Below are positions 25,721 through 36,106 of a DNA stretch of 64,000 bases, piece after piece (within the stretch, counting starts at the first letter, position 1; each line of letters opens with the position of its first letter). The notes under the pieces were generated by a model that was given only the letters and a program-made list of their open reading frames with translations, did not search any database and had not been told where the DNA came from. The translations under genes were made by a program, and so were the position numbers. The stretch is from Effrenium voratum (Eukaryota > Sar > Dinophyceae > Suessiales > Symbiodiniaceae). The stretch lies in the NCBI GenBank assembly GCA_963377175.1, contig CAUJNA010000491.1, positions 801,072 to 865,071 of the forward strand, written 5' to 3'.

Positions 25721-26625
25721 CTGAGCAGACCTCATCTGGTCCCGGCCCAACCCAACCAGCTCCGCTTCCCGTAGGTATCCCATCCACATGGAATCTGACT
25801 GGAGGGTCTTGGGCCATTTTTCTGTGAACCTCTGCTGGGGAACCCATGTTGTGCAACCAAAACCAGGTCTCGAAACCAAAAGGCACATGCTTTTGAGGGT
25901 TCCCTACAGTGGCTTGCCAGCGATCTGGGTGGGGGACACCAAAAACTATATGTTCATTTGTTTCAAAGAAAACCTGAGTCTGGTTTGGCCGACATCTGGG
26001 GAGCCAACAACACAATATATGTTTACATTCTGCTCAATATTTACTCACCCTGCATTGCAGAATAACTTTTGAGACCCCAACAAATTACCATGAAGGCAAA
26101 ATATATTATACAAAATATCATGCGAAACGTATCCCGCTCAGATCCAGGCAGTGGCTGAAGAGCCGCTAAGGCTGCCCCCCAAATTCAACTGGGATAGGGC
26201 CTAAAGGGTTAGAATGATGGGGAACTTCCAAGCAACATTTAGTCATGGTTGGGGTAAGCTGCTAGTAATTGTTTTGCCCCTTCTGTTCACCACCCCTTCT
26301 ATCCATCATTTTGGGGTGGAGATTGCCCAGCCAAAGCTTCAACAGCTAGGTATCAAAATCCAAGACCCTTCAGCAGGAAAGCGGGCAGGAAGGCTCCCCA
26401 GAACGAAAGTATTCTCATGCCTTGTCAGCAAAGCGATAGGTGCTTAGATTCCAGGGGCAAATCCCTCAATAAGTCCCAATTGCAATCAATCGATCTCGAA
26501 TTGCAAACAAATCTTTCAGCTCGTTTACCCCCCAGCTCAGTATCATTTGCCCTGGCTAACGTCTTCCACTGGTCGCTCTGCACCCATCCCAACGTGTCTA
26601 GACGCCGCTGGGCGCAATGCGTTAC
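25721..26625. other. Inferred intron
   Basis: Roughly 0.9 kb, with an AT-richer patch at 26090-26125. Nothing else recognised. Confidence 0.4.
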
Positions 26626-26659
26626 CCTGGCAGTAGCAGGCGAGGTACACTCCCGGCGC
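26626..26659 (-). CDS. Small exon with GVYLACYC core
   Basis: The 34-base exon has acceptor GATGGCCAG|GCGCC and donor TGCCAGG|GTAACG. It reads APGVYLACYCQ from phase 0 to 1. Entry phase matches 27112-27204 and exit phase matches 25680-25720, so three exons in a row form one module. Confidence 0.68.
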
Positions 26660-27111
26660 CTGGCCATCAACGAACCCCCGTGAGCCACCCCGGCTGGGAG
26701 CTATCCCATTTGAAATCCGAATTCTTCCATCCATTGTGCAACGTCATAGTCATCATGTCATGGATGGGTTTCATGGGCTTTGGATTTACATCCGGCTGCC
26801 TAGGCATGGAAGGATGAATCGCTGCCTTCTCTTCTAGGTTTCCAACGTCCACCCATTCCCATCTTGCACCCCTACTTGAGCGAGAGCAAAGAGGATTGAG
26901 AAGCCTTACCGCTAATGTTAAATATTCGCCTCACTTGTGGTCATCAGTGAAATTGGGGAGGGGAACTAAACAACAAATCCCTTCCCCGGATGAAACATAT
27001 CACTACCCAAACAACTACCCCCTCACAGGACATATCATAATTATATATATACACGAAACCACGGGTGTTTCTTCAGCCCCCACCCCGCTTCGGAGTTGAA
27101 GATCTGTTGGC
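26660..27111. other. Inferred intron
   Basis: About 450 bases including a TA-rich stretch near 27040-27052. No feature recognised. Confidence 0.4.
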
Positions 27112-27204
27112 CTGCGGCGATCCGAACTCGAAGATCACCACGTCCTTCCCGTCGGTATCGCGGCCTGACGAGCCGAGGCGGGAGGGTTTCACCGGTTCAG
27201 AGCC
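27112..27204 (-). CDS. Exon with FEFGSP half of module
   Basis: The acceptor is GCGCGCAG|GGCTC and the donor TCGCCGCAG|GCCAAC, a GC donor. Phase 0 is the only open phase. It reads GSEPVKPSRLGSSGRDTD, then GKDVVIFEFGSPQ. The end aligns with SWSFELGSPV at 19157-19247. Confidence 0.7.
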
Positions 27205-28288
27205 CTGCGCGCAGGGACGAATTGGCCAACAGAATTTGACCGAAATAACGCGCCGAACGGCCAAGTCAAGCAAGGCCAAATCAGCCGACAAAAAGACCGA
27301 ACGGCAAACCCGACTGCAAAATGATCATTTCGTATGTCCCATGCATCCCCTAGAGCGCAGGTGCAGTGGATGATGCTGAAAGCCTCATACGCGGAAACGT
27401 GCAGGCCCTGAATCCATTCCCTCACTTGCATCCAGAAAGGAAGCCAACGATTGTTGCTGTATCGACAGAAGTTCCAACAGAAATCTTCCGGCATGGGATC
27501 AAACAATCGTATGCAATCTCCCCATGAGAGGCTCGCATTTCTCTCTCAGAAGCCTATAGGGTATGCTCGAAGATATTCCGATATTCCTGAATAAGGCAAT
27601 GCAGAGGCAGACGGGGGTCCTCCCTACACAAGCCCGGCATAAGCCTCAGAAAAGGTGTTTTCTTTTGAGGGGTTCAAGGCCGAATGGACCTTGTAGACCC
27701 TCTTTTCCTCGTGGTCTGCACGCCGTCGTAGGGGCATGCAAAGACTCCTATAGAGCGTCGTTGTACGCTACACTCAAGTTGCGCTTCTTGACGTTGAACA
27801 CGATTACAGACCTTTCCCATAGAATCCTGCACGCTGAAACATCTGCAGGCGAGTCAGTTTGGACCTCGGAAACCTTTTATTCTAACTCATCTGAAAGCGC
27901 ATGAGAAGTGACCTTCCCACGCCCACACGAATCCCGGTTGACTAGAGAGCTAGGGTCCCCCCGAGAACAGGCGGAGATGTGCTGAAACAACCGTTGGCGA
28001 TCCCTCCTACCCAGCTGGAGTTTGTGATCCCTCCGCCAGGTGAGATGCGCTGTCCTCAGATCCCCCGCTAGCTTTTAGTGGGTTAAATGGACATCCCCGC
28101 TAAACACTAAAAGGCAACAAAAATAAAGCTCACTTGCCCAAAGGACCTGGAAATCAAAGGTTAACCTTTTGGGACCGCTACTAAGAGTAGACCAAAAAAG
28201 GGAAAGCTAAAAGGTCCAAAGGTCGGCTTTGAACAACTGAGGAACCGGATGGCTGGCTTCGCCACGAAACCATTCCCCCCCCTCTCGC
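27205..28288. other. Inferred intron with repeat copy
   Basis: Contains the CTAAACC hairpin family copy at 28049-28125. Immediately right of it, 28140-28170 carries GGACCTGGAAATCAAAGGTT, which recurs in diverged form at 32985-33012 and 42338-42370. Confidence 0.4.
28049..28125. repeat. Dispersed repeat, CTAAACC hairpin family, copy 3
   Basis: The clearest hairpin of the family: TTTTAGTGGG, then TTAAATGGACAT, then CCCCGCTAAA. Confidence 0.6.
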
Positions 28289-28372
28289 CTGTGTAGCCCT
28301 TGACCCGCGTGCCCCGCGAGAAGCTGGTGGCTGGCGCGCGCGTGTCCGTGCCGCAGCGCGCGCCTCGGGCCG
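28289..28372 (-). CDS. Exon of large minus-strand gene
   Basis: The acceptor is AATGGCAG|CGGCC and the donor TACACAG|GCGAG, a GC donor. Phase 1 entry reads ARGARCGTDTRAPATSF, then SRGTRVKGYT. The frame remains open past the donor for about ten more codons. Exit phase does not match 27112-27204, so an exon may be missing. Confidence 0.55.
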
Positions 28373-28428
28373 CTGCCATTGGACTGGCTTCTACAGACTG
28401 TGACCGCGCTCATCGGATTCCTAGAACA

Positions 28429-28533
28429 TACCCTCCCTCAGACTAACATGGAAGCTCCCAAGACCCCTTTGGAAGCCTTGGTTCCATTTACAGAGGCCTC
28501 CTGGGAGCTTCCACGTTAGTCTGAGGGAGTGTA
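28429..28533. repeat. 32-bp inverted repeat, MITE-like
   Basis: Arms at 28429-28460 and 28502-28533 pair with two mismatches around a 41-base loop. Each arm carries CTCCCTCAGACTAAC. It sits in an inferred intron. Flanking bases show no obvious target-site duplication by eye. Confidence 0.85.
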
Positions 28534-30006
28534 GGTGGAGCGGCCAAAGCAAAGGGGCTTCGGGCACAAAGTGAACGGTTTTCAGGATGTTCGCGGGGGA
28601 AAGAACATGCGGTAGAACGTCGTCGTTCCCACAATCGTCACCTTACTGTGGGCTTGCAATGGGTCCCACCTCCAAGTGACAAGAATTGGGTTCCGTTTCA
28701 GTGATTGATCCAATTGATCCACTCAGGGTGCAGGTCTTCCCCCTTTTTCCGATGTATAACAAAAAACAAAAAACAACGGCTGGGAGTTGGGGCCCGCGGT
28801 AGTGAACATGAACCGCTGAAATGACGGGAGACCCGGTGGAGGCGTGCACGTTGCATAAGACGATGGCTGACTAAAAATGTCCCAGGCATTTGAGGCTGGG
28901 TTGCTTGAAACACCTGACCGGCAAGCAAGCCAATTGTATACCATTGCCAACCCTATCCAGGGTCAACATCTTCCAGGGTCAACATCTCCCAGAGTCATTC
29001 CAGAACCAGAATTCGGAACCAAACTGGATGGTTCAAACCAAGGTGCCTGGTCAAAATTCCGCTTCCTGGATTGCCCCATCAGCTCGGAGGCCCCAGGGAA
29101 CAACCCAAGTCGGGCCAATCAAGAAAAGCTAGCGGACAAGTAGGATGGAGCTGGAGATCCTCTCAATCCAACGTGGTCTTAGGATGCCAACCCGCAACGG
29201 CCAAGGCGAAAAACAGACTGGGCACCGGCACTTGGGGCAGCTGGCACCATCTGCAAGTAGTCACTGCTGGAGAGTCCATCTGGCGCCCGCTCCAAAGACA
29301 CAAAATGGACCCGACCCTGCGACTCTGAGTGGGCCAAAGGTGCGTTTCTGGGAGAGGCAGTACGGTTGAGAAACAGTTTGATGAGCAAACTGTCTCAGAT
29401 CTTTGTCCGAGGGGCCCGTACAGCGATCCGCCAATCAAAAGAACGCATCAACCGAATCTTGCTAGTTTCAGACTCGACCACTGCCTAAAAACTTCAGAGG
29501 GGAACAAGGAAAGCTCTGAAAGTTTCCGCATTTTGCTGGGGTTTTGTGGTTGAACCCAATTGGTTCACTTGGAAATCCACGCTAGCAGGGGGAGAGGCTA
29601 TGAACCCGCAAAGAAACCTATCTTCAAATCTTGTTGGCGCCGCTTCCTCCTTTGAAGCGCAGGGTTGACCCGATTCAACGTTGATTTCCAACCGGAATTC
29701 CTTGGACGAGCATGGGACAAGCAATCTTCTAAAGCCTTGCCAACACGCCAATGGGAATCAACTTGTTTCCTAAACACTGCAGAGGGGGGTCAACAAGTCT
29801 TTGCAATGCTTGGGAAGTGATTCCCTGCGATTCCAGGTGACCGACCCAGGGTCGCCAAAGCCCTCAAGCACTCCCGACTCTTTCACTCAAGGACCCTCTA
29901 GTTCGGGTTCAATTGGCAACTGACTTGGCCCTTTCGGAAAAAGGGCAAAAGCCCGAATTGGGGCGAGAAAGCCTTTGGCGTCCGTAGAGCCATGGGGACA
30001 TGACAC
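28534..30006. other. Inferred intron
   Basis: Includes a short tandem copy of CCAGGGTCAACATCT at 28958-28989 and the weak exon at 29192-29250. Confidence 0.35.
29192..29250 (-). CDS. Weak candidate exon
   Basis: The acceptor is CTACTTGCAG|ATGG and the donor GTTGCGG|GTTGGC. It reads MVPAAPSAGAQSVFRLGRC. Phase does not match the next candidate exon. Confidence 0.3.
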
Positions 30007-30043
30007 CTTGCACTCATTGGCCTCGCGATATCTCGGCATGCGC
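30007..30043 (-). CDS. Small candidate exon
   Basis: The acceptor is CCACTTACAG|GCGC and the donor TGCAAG|GTGTCA, both strong. It reads RMPRYREANECK from phase 2 to 0. Short length keeps confidence moderate. Confidence 0.45.
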
Positions 30044-30211
30044 CTGTAAGTGGCACCTCCACGACGCAGGGGAAGTAAGCCGCGCAGTGAAAGTGCAGGC
30101 CAATGTCCCTCAGAAATCGAGCAGTTGATTCCGATTCTCCCTCCCCAAAATCTCAGGAGTCGATGAGTCTTTGCCAAGGGCAAATGAGACCAAACAACGG
30201 GAACATCGGAG

Positions 30212-30320
30212 TAATGAACCCCAGTTTATGAATAAGGGGTGTGCCTGGTTTAGTGGGGATTCATCACTCTTGGAGGGGAACATCCTCTATAAATAGAACG
30301 GGTTTATAAAGCCGGGGGTC
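30212..30320. repeat. Dispersed repeat, GGATTCATC family, copy 2
   Basis: ACCCCAGTTTATGAATAAGG, then GTGCCTGG, then GGATTCATCACTC and a TGG-GGGG tail, in the same order as 35798-35905. Confidence 0.55.
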
Positions 30321-30781
30321 AAACGGCCTATTTGAGAATTCCACATCCAGTCCATGGCCAATTTGGCTTCCCCCGCTACCCAAAGGATCTGCCGGAATGC
30401 CTTGGAGCCCAGATCACCTGATGACATGTTTGCCTCAGCTTTTGCCTCCTAAACAACGTCCTTTTTCGCGGTGCATATTTGGCGAACCTGAAAATGAAAC
30501 AATGTTCAACAGAAATGCCAGAAGCCACCAGCTATTGGCCCCTTCAGTAAACGTACTTGCGTCTCAGAGCAAACCCTGGGGTGTTGATGCCCAGAAATGC
30601 AGCTGTCACAAAAGAGTTGCGTTTTGCACCCATGTTGAGAGGTGTGGTTTCCGGCTGTTAAGAAAAAAGATACTGGCTGCAGCGCTTAGAAGACGAGGTC
30701 CAGTTCCCACGTCATGTCTTGAGCTGCAAGTCTTGAGGGCGGATGATCGTCGGAAAGCCAGTGAGCCAGGCAAGAAGCCAA

Positions 30782-30875
30782 TTGGTGGCTTGGGATTGGG
30801 GGTTTGGGGTGAACAAATATCTTGCTGTTCAAAATAAGTGGGAAGATCCCCCAAACCAGCAATTCAAACCACCAA
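30782..30875. repeat. Imperfect inverted repeat of the GGTGGTTTG type
   Basis: The left arm begins ATTGGTGGCTTGGGATT. The right arm is its near reverse complement, ending TTCAAACCACCAAT. The spacer is about 40 bases. It is related to the hairpin at 18202-18235. Confidence 0.6.
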
Positions 30876-31576
30876 TTTCGGGTCACTCGATTGAAGATCA
30901 AAACCATCAGGGATAAATGTCTCAAGGTGCTGTGCCTTTGGACCTAGGAACGCCAAATCAATCCTTCTGATGGGCAAGATCCTTGGTACGGATGAAACCC
31001 TACAAGTACGTATGCACTGGGATGAATCACCTACGAATCGGTGGTGGAATGCGTGCATCCACAGTATTTCCCAGTGATGCCCCAAGAAGTCTTGCTTTCG
31101 GGCTGTGAGTCTGTTTTGCCAGGCGTCTAGATAGGAAAGCTGTACCTCGAGAAGGGTTCCAACAACACATTTGCCTGGGCATTGACATTTGGTTCCCTGG
31201 TTGCCACTTAGATTATTGCCAACAACGCAGGAGAGAAACACAAGAGTCGCCCACTCTCCAGCCAGCACAGATTCTAAGTTCCTTCTTAGAAGGGGCTCGA
31301 ATTAAAGGCTGAGAACCTTTGTGAGGGTATGGGGCCCTACTGCCTCTCCTGAGTCAAGTCGAGACCAAGGAAACAATACGAAGGGAAGCCATCACTTTGG
31401 TTTGCCCAGGACGGTATTCTTTAAGTTTTGGGCCCACATCCGGGAAACACACACAGTGCCATGTTCAAGTTGTGCTTGATATTTAGGCAACCCCAGTTGT
31501 GAATTGTTTGGAGAAGACCTGAGAGGCAATGTTAGGAAACTTTAACTATACTTGGTGGTTTGGATTGGTGGATTGA

Positions 31577-31610
31577 ACCCCTGGTAGGACCAAACCCCTG
31601 GTAGGACCAA
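31577..31610. repeat. Tandem duplication, 17 bp x 2
   Basis: ACCCCTGGTAGGACCAA occurs twice in direct succession. Confidence 0.85.
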
Positions 31611-32169
31611 CGAATGGAAACGATGCTGCAACTACTACTCCGACTCAGCTCCGGGCACTCCTGTGGCGATGATCACACCTTGGCGCCAAATGGGCCAAGA
31701 AGGGAAGGCCAAAAGGTCAAGTGCGGTCGATTTGCTTTGGGCTAATAAGGTTTAGATGCCAAATTCCTAAAACAACTTCCTTGTCATAGATGCCGTTGAG
31801 CCTCCCCACGATTTTCCTGAAATACCCTAACTTGCAGCCTTCTTGAGATCGCAGGACACCGGAAACATGGGAGGTTGGGAGGTTGGGCAAGGGGATCCAT
31901 TTGGCTTCCTGATGGGCCCTCAAGCCTTTTTTCACCAGGCGTGTCCTTCAAACATGCCTCTCGTTTTGTAAAACCGGCCCAGCAAATGCTTTACAAAGCT
32001 GGGGAACAGAGCTGGAGAAACATATGGGTATGGATGTGAGAAGCGGATGCGAGCATGTCACATTGTGTCTTTAGGACACCCCTTTTCGGTGGGTGTTTCA
32101 AATAACATGAAAAGACAGACAGACCCATGTTGACACATCCCCAGAATTACCCTGTTGCGAACACCTCAC

Positions 32170-32261
32170 GCGCAATCTTCGGGCGAGCTCGCCCGGAGGC
32201 AGGATCAGTGCTGGCGAGGGGCCAGCCTTGAAGGCGAAATCCTGGTCGCTGTCACAGCCGC
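32170..32261 (-). CDS. Exon with GCDSDQDF module half
   Basis: The acceptor is GCTTCGCCAG|GCGGC and the donor ATTGCGC|GTGAGG. Only phase 1 is open. It reads GCDSDQDFAFKAGPSPAL, then ILPPGELARRLR. Splicing to 33177-33251 makes a split Gly and a full ICWC to GCDSDQDF module, which matches the single-exon version at 40969-41049. Confidence 0.72.
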
Positions 32262-33176
32262 CTGGCGAAGCGGGGCCCGCGTTAACTGACTGGCAGCAGC
32301 TGGCCATTCCCTACGGTGGATGGACCAAATGTTGCACCACCTTAAAACCATGGGAAACCATTGTTCGTTGGCATTTACAGGGGAATCATCATTCCGGGGT
32401 TTCTTGGGAAGTGCAGGATTTCGTCCATCCACAGGGTGGTACCCAATTCAGTCCATTTGAAATGACGTTTTTTTGTGCTCCATATGAAGTTGCGGGGAGC
32501 AACGATTCTGGAAGTGGATCGGGAGGCTTCGGAAGACCATGTCCTTCAAACGGCCCCTCCACTATTCCTTTGGGATGAGGCTGCCGAGCTGACGAGCGGC
32601 CAGGAAAAGTGACTCGATGGCCTCGAAAAAACCCTCCCACAAAGTATACAGCTTTCCATAGACAGGGACCTGCAAAGATCCAAGGACCTGTCCATCTGGC
32701 GGTTTCCCTTGAAGGCCATAGCAAGTGTGGGCTACACCCAGAACCCGACCGCAAAGGAAATCACGGCGCCTGACAGCACAACCCCTTCTGAGACGCCAAG
32801 GTCGGCTATCCCAATGGCTATGGACATATGCGTGCGTTTGTATACATATATACATATGTCTACATATCTATACCTGTTTGCACGTGTTTCAATATGCAAA
32901 TGGTTGAAATTCTGATTCGCCCAATTTGGATTCACAGAACACAACAAATACCCTGCTGTACCTTAAGAGCTTGGTTTGCACACAAAGGACCCGGAAATCG
33001 AAGGTGCTTCACCTCGCTATCCTGTCACGGGCCTTGTTGAGTGTTTGGGAGATTGCTGGGGTTGCTGCTTACCGTAACCAAACAACAAGTGATAAGGGCT
33101 GACAAGCCCTGCCCCACTTTCCGCGGGAGATTGTTGACCCACCCATTCCCTAAAGGGTGTATCCTTTTTGGATTTC
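32262..33176. other. Inferred intron
   Basis: Contains a GGTTTCCCTTGAA word (32692-32704) shared with 18990, 44745 and 49662. A stretch near 32741-32790 reads like a short hydrophobic helix on the minus strand but is better explained as intron. Confidence 0.4.
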
Positions 33177-33251
33177 CTGTAGTGAGGCCAATGGAACGAG
33201 CGCCAGCAGTGCCGTTGCCGGAGTTGCACCAGCAGATGTTGTACTCGCCAC
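33177..33251 (-). CDS. Exon with GEYNICWC core
   Basis: The acceptor is ATGCCCAG|GTGGC. The likely donor is ACTACAG|GAAATC, a GA donor in the same CAG|G context as the GC donors. It reads GEYNICWCNSGNGTAGARS, then IGLTT, from phase 1 to 1. Joins 32170-32261 in phase. Confidence 0.7.
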
Positions 33252-34548
33252 CTGGGCATGTTCTCAAAGGCTCGGTAGGAGGCTTCGACTGCACAATGCC
33301 GGTGAGGCCTTCAAAGAAAACGGGTTCTTTTTTGTCTTCCATCTGCATAAGCCCCCTAAAAATATAAATATGTCCAGTAGTGATAGATTCCCTTTAAAAC
33401 CAACAAGAGAAAATATAGAATCGTCTTAATCAAATGGAAGTTGTTTTTTTAGTCGACCCTGATGAGGTTAGAGGTGCAGCCAGGCGATCAACACTTCGTA
33501 GATTGGCGCCGAAACAAGTCACTGCTGTTGTGAAACAAGCTTTGTTTTTGTCCCAAAGCGAACATTTAAACTCTGGTGAAAAGGGGCCCGATAGGTTTGG
33601 CCTGCAGAAAAGGTTGAACATCCCGGAGATCCCTAAAGCGGCTCTGACCTTCATTTTAAGTGCGAACCAGGTGGTCGGTGAAAGCATCGGGCAGGGCACC
33701 AGGGCTGCCATGCAAAATTGATAAGGGAATGGACGTGCTTCCGAAGGACAGGAACGTTGCGCGTTACGGAAACAGGCTCGGCTCTTGGGGCTCTTGGCTG
33801 CCAAGTGCCTCCGGATTCAGGTAAACTTTCCTCACAACAGGATTCAAGGGACCAGGGGTTGAAACATGCTTGAACTTCTCGAAATCAAGGCTGTCATGCG
33901 CCCTGGGTGTATCCATGTCTGCTGGCAAGCCGAACTCGCTGCTACCAGCTACCCATGGGGTCTTCTGTTCCGAGCCATTGCTGAAGCCACCTTCCAAGGT
34001 TCCAACGAACAAGTTTCAAAGGCAACGGTTTTTGGAGCAAGGCCGAAAGATTTATGGCTGACCCAAAACCAACAGAAAATCAGGTCAGCTAAGAGAGCTC
34101 CTGTTTTGGCGTGGAACAAATTCTAGCAGCCCACTAAGCCAGAATGGATTCTAAGAGTAGAACCCCCTGAGAAGGTACCATTTCTGTTTTTTCGCAAATA
34201 CGGGTCCTTGAAATGATTGGTTTCCTGTTGGCTTCCCTTCGACCAAGAGGGAGGTCCGGGAGGTTCATTGCGAGGAGCTCCCACTGGGAGGTTTGCTGTG
34301 GCCCACTCCATTCATTTCATAGGAGTCCAAACCAAGCAAAGGGAAATCTCAGAAAGCCAAGCGCACATGTTGAGACACATGGGTCTTCTAGGTTTCATGG
34401 TGATTCCCTCTTCTAAGAGGAGGGTTGTTCTCGTCTTGTTTTGAGGTGCCCTGGTTTGGGTGGATTTGACACACCCAAGCCAAATCCTTATTCAACTCCT
34501 CACCCCGCCCAAAAAAAAAAAAGGTGGCGCTTCGGTTCTGAGTCAACA
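33252..34548. other. Inferred intron
   Basis: A plus-strand ORF at 33434-33721 (95 codons) has a fairly natural composition but no support for expression. No exon of the minus-strand gene was seen. Confidence 0.35.
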
Positions 34549-34611
34549 GCTCTCCATGATCAGCACCGGATCCCAGACCTCCGACTCGTTGTTGGTGCCC
34601 ATCTGCGGTGC
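34549..34611 (-). CDS. Weak candidate exon
   Basis: The acceptor is TTCACGTAG|GCACC. One phase reads APQMGTNNESEVWDPVLIME, which looks natural, but the donor is not clear and a stop follows two codons after the given end. Confidence 0.33.
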
Positions 34612-34654
34612 CTACGTGAATGAACCCGGCGAAGAAGAAGCTGAGCTGATCTCG

Positions 34655-34745
34655 TGCTAAAAGCTTAACTTTTAGTTTAGTCACATCCCCCACCAAACCC
34701 TGAAAACCTACAAACCTAAAGGGAATGCTTGAGCAAAAGGTTCCC
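34655..34745. repeat. Dispersed repeat, CTAAACC hairpin family, copy 4
   Basis: A diverged copy with TTTTAGTTTAG, CCCCCACCAAACC and ACAAACCTAAAG blocks in family order. Confidence 0.4.
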
Positions 34746-34754
34746 TTTAAACGG

Positions 34755-34787
<33 letters not shown>

Positions 34788-34796
34788 GTCTCTCTC
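34755..34796. repeat. CT microsatellite
   Basis: Alternating CT with two interruptions over about 42 bases. Confidence 0.9.
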
Positions 34797-35797
34797 CTGT
34801 CGGGCACAGTCCCAAGGAGGTTTTAGCCCAAAACTTTTAGGGGAAGCTGGGGTTTAGGGTAGCGCCTGTTGAGAGGTTTTCACTTGGGGGGGGGGGGAAC
34901 ACCTTGGATCTGGTCTTGGGGGCACCCTCTCTCAAAACCAGGGTCCTAGAGGTATGGAGGCTATATACCAGGGAGGTGCAATTCAACCCCTTGTTCATGC
35001 GTCTTGACAAAACCGCGTTAAGAGTTAAGGGTTAAAACAACAAAGGAATTGGACCAGGGCCTTTTCAAAGATGCCAAACTTCAGGAACCAGTTCCAGGGA
35101 CCAGAGGAATTCGGGACAAAGAGCCCAAAGACCCCGCCAAACGTCGAAAAAAAACAAAGCAACAAAAAGCACCCACTATGTGTTCATTTCCAGGCCCAAG
35201 CCCAAGCGTTGGGGAGAAATGAATTGGGGAAGTTTTTCCCAGGCATCCCGGGCTCTTTCACGAGGCTTTACCAGGTTTCTCATGGACTCAGGTGCCATGT
35301 TAGTGAGAGAGAGGGCAGCTTTTGGGATTTCAGAAGTGGGTCGATCGTGTGGAAGCTGTAGGGCTCCTTTGTTTGCATTTCCGTTTCGGGAACGACTGAC
35401 AGGTTGTGCTCAAAATGTGGGATCGCAACAATAACATGTTTTTCTCCAGCGTTGCCCTGCTTTCGCGGCAAGACCTATAACCTCCGAACGCTCCGAAAAG
35501 GTTGCAAACATATACAACCTCTAAACGGGCGGCCATGGCAACTAGTTAACAATTGTGCCAGCCAACCCTGCTGATGTCAACACCCAACACTTTACTTCCT
35601 GACGAGATTGGCAAAACACAGTCCATGCTTTTTGTGTGCCTCTAAAATGGTGCCAAACAAGTGTCGAAAGTGCAGGACCTTGGCTTTACTCCATTTCCCC
35701 TGTTTCACAAGTGCTTCCCTCCAATTGCTGGTTTGGTTTGATGGTTCGGAGGTTTCAATCCAAATGCAAAACCACCAATCCGAACCAACAACTAAGG

Positions 35798-35905
35798 GGT
35801 AATGGGAACCCCAGATTAATCCACCCCAGTTTATTGATAGAGGGGTGTCCCCGGATGAAGTAAGGATTCATCCCTTTTGGCGGGCCTTCACACCCTACTA
35901 GGATG
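35798..35905. repeat. Dispersed repeat, GGATTCATC family, copy 3
   Basis: ACCCCAGTTTATTGATAGAG, then GTGTCCCCGG, then GGATTCATCCCTTTTGG, in the same order as 30212-30320. Confidence 0.55.
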
Positions 35906-36029
35906 GGTTCTACTTAGATCTGGGGTCAACATTACCTGAGTCAGGAATTCATACCTGATTTTATTGAATCCTGCCTCCTCCCGTTTAGGGATTAAGCCAA
36001 ACCCATTTCCGCAACCCCCCGCAATTTTG

Positions 36030-36106
36030 GGGCCGCCGGCGCCGAAGACGGGGGAGTCCACGCAGGTGGGCCAGCAGGCGATATCCGAGACCGCCGGGGA
36101 CATCAC
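36030..36106 (-). CDS. Candidate exon
   Basis: A GC-rich island reading VMSPAVSDIACWPTCVDSPV, then FGAGGP. The cysteine spacing and GP ending suit the gene. The only nearby acceptor is TCGCGCGAG|GTGATG and no donor is evident, so both ends are approximate. Confidence 0.38.

Larger units (their letters stand above)
30044..32169. other. Inferred intron with repeats
   Basis: Holds a GGATTCATC family copy (30212-30320), an imperfect inverted repeat (30782-30875) and a 17-base tandem duplication (31577-31610). No exon was placed. Confidence 0.4.
34612..36029. other. Inferred intron with repeats
   Basis: Holds the CTAAACC family copy at 34655-34745, a CT microsatellite at 34755-34796, a G-run at 34887-34899 and a GGATTCATC family copy at 35798-35905. 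Confidence 0.4.

Noticed and set aside
32741..32790. Hydrophobic minus-strand stretch that might be a membrane exon
   Set aside because: Exons 33177-33251 and 32170-32261 join directly in phase and rebuild a full cysteine module, so this piece is better left as intron.
33434..33721. 95-codon plus-strand ORF with natural-looking composition
   Set aside because: It starts in plain sequence, has no splice or family support and is antisense to the inferred gene. It was kept only as a note in the intron entry.
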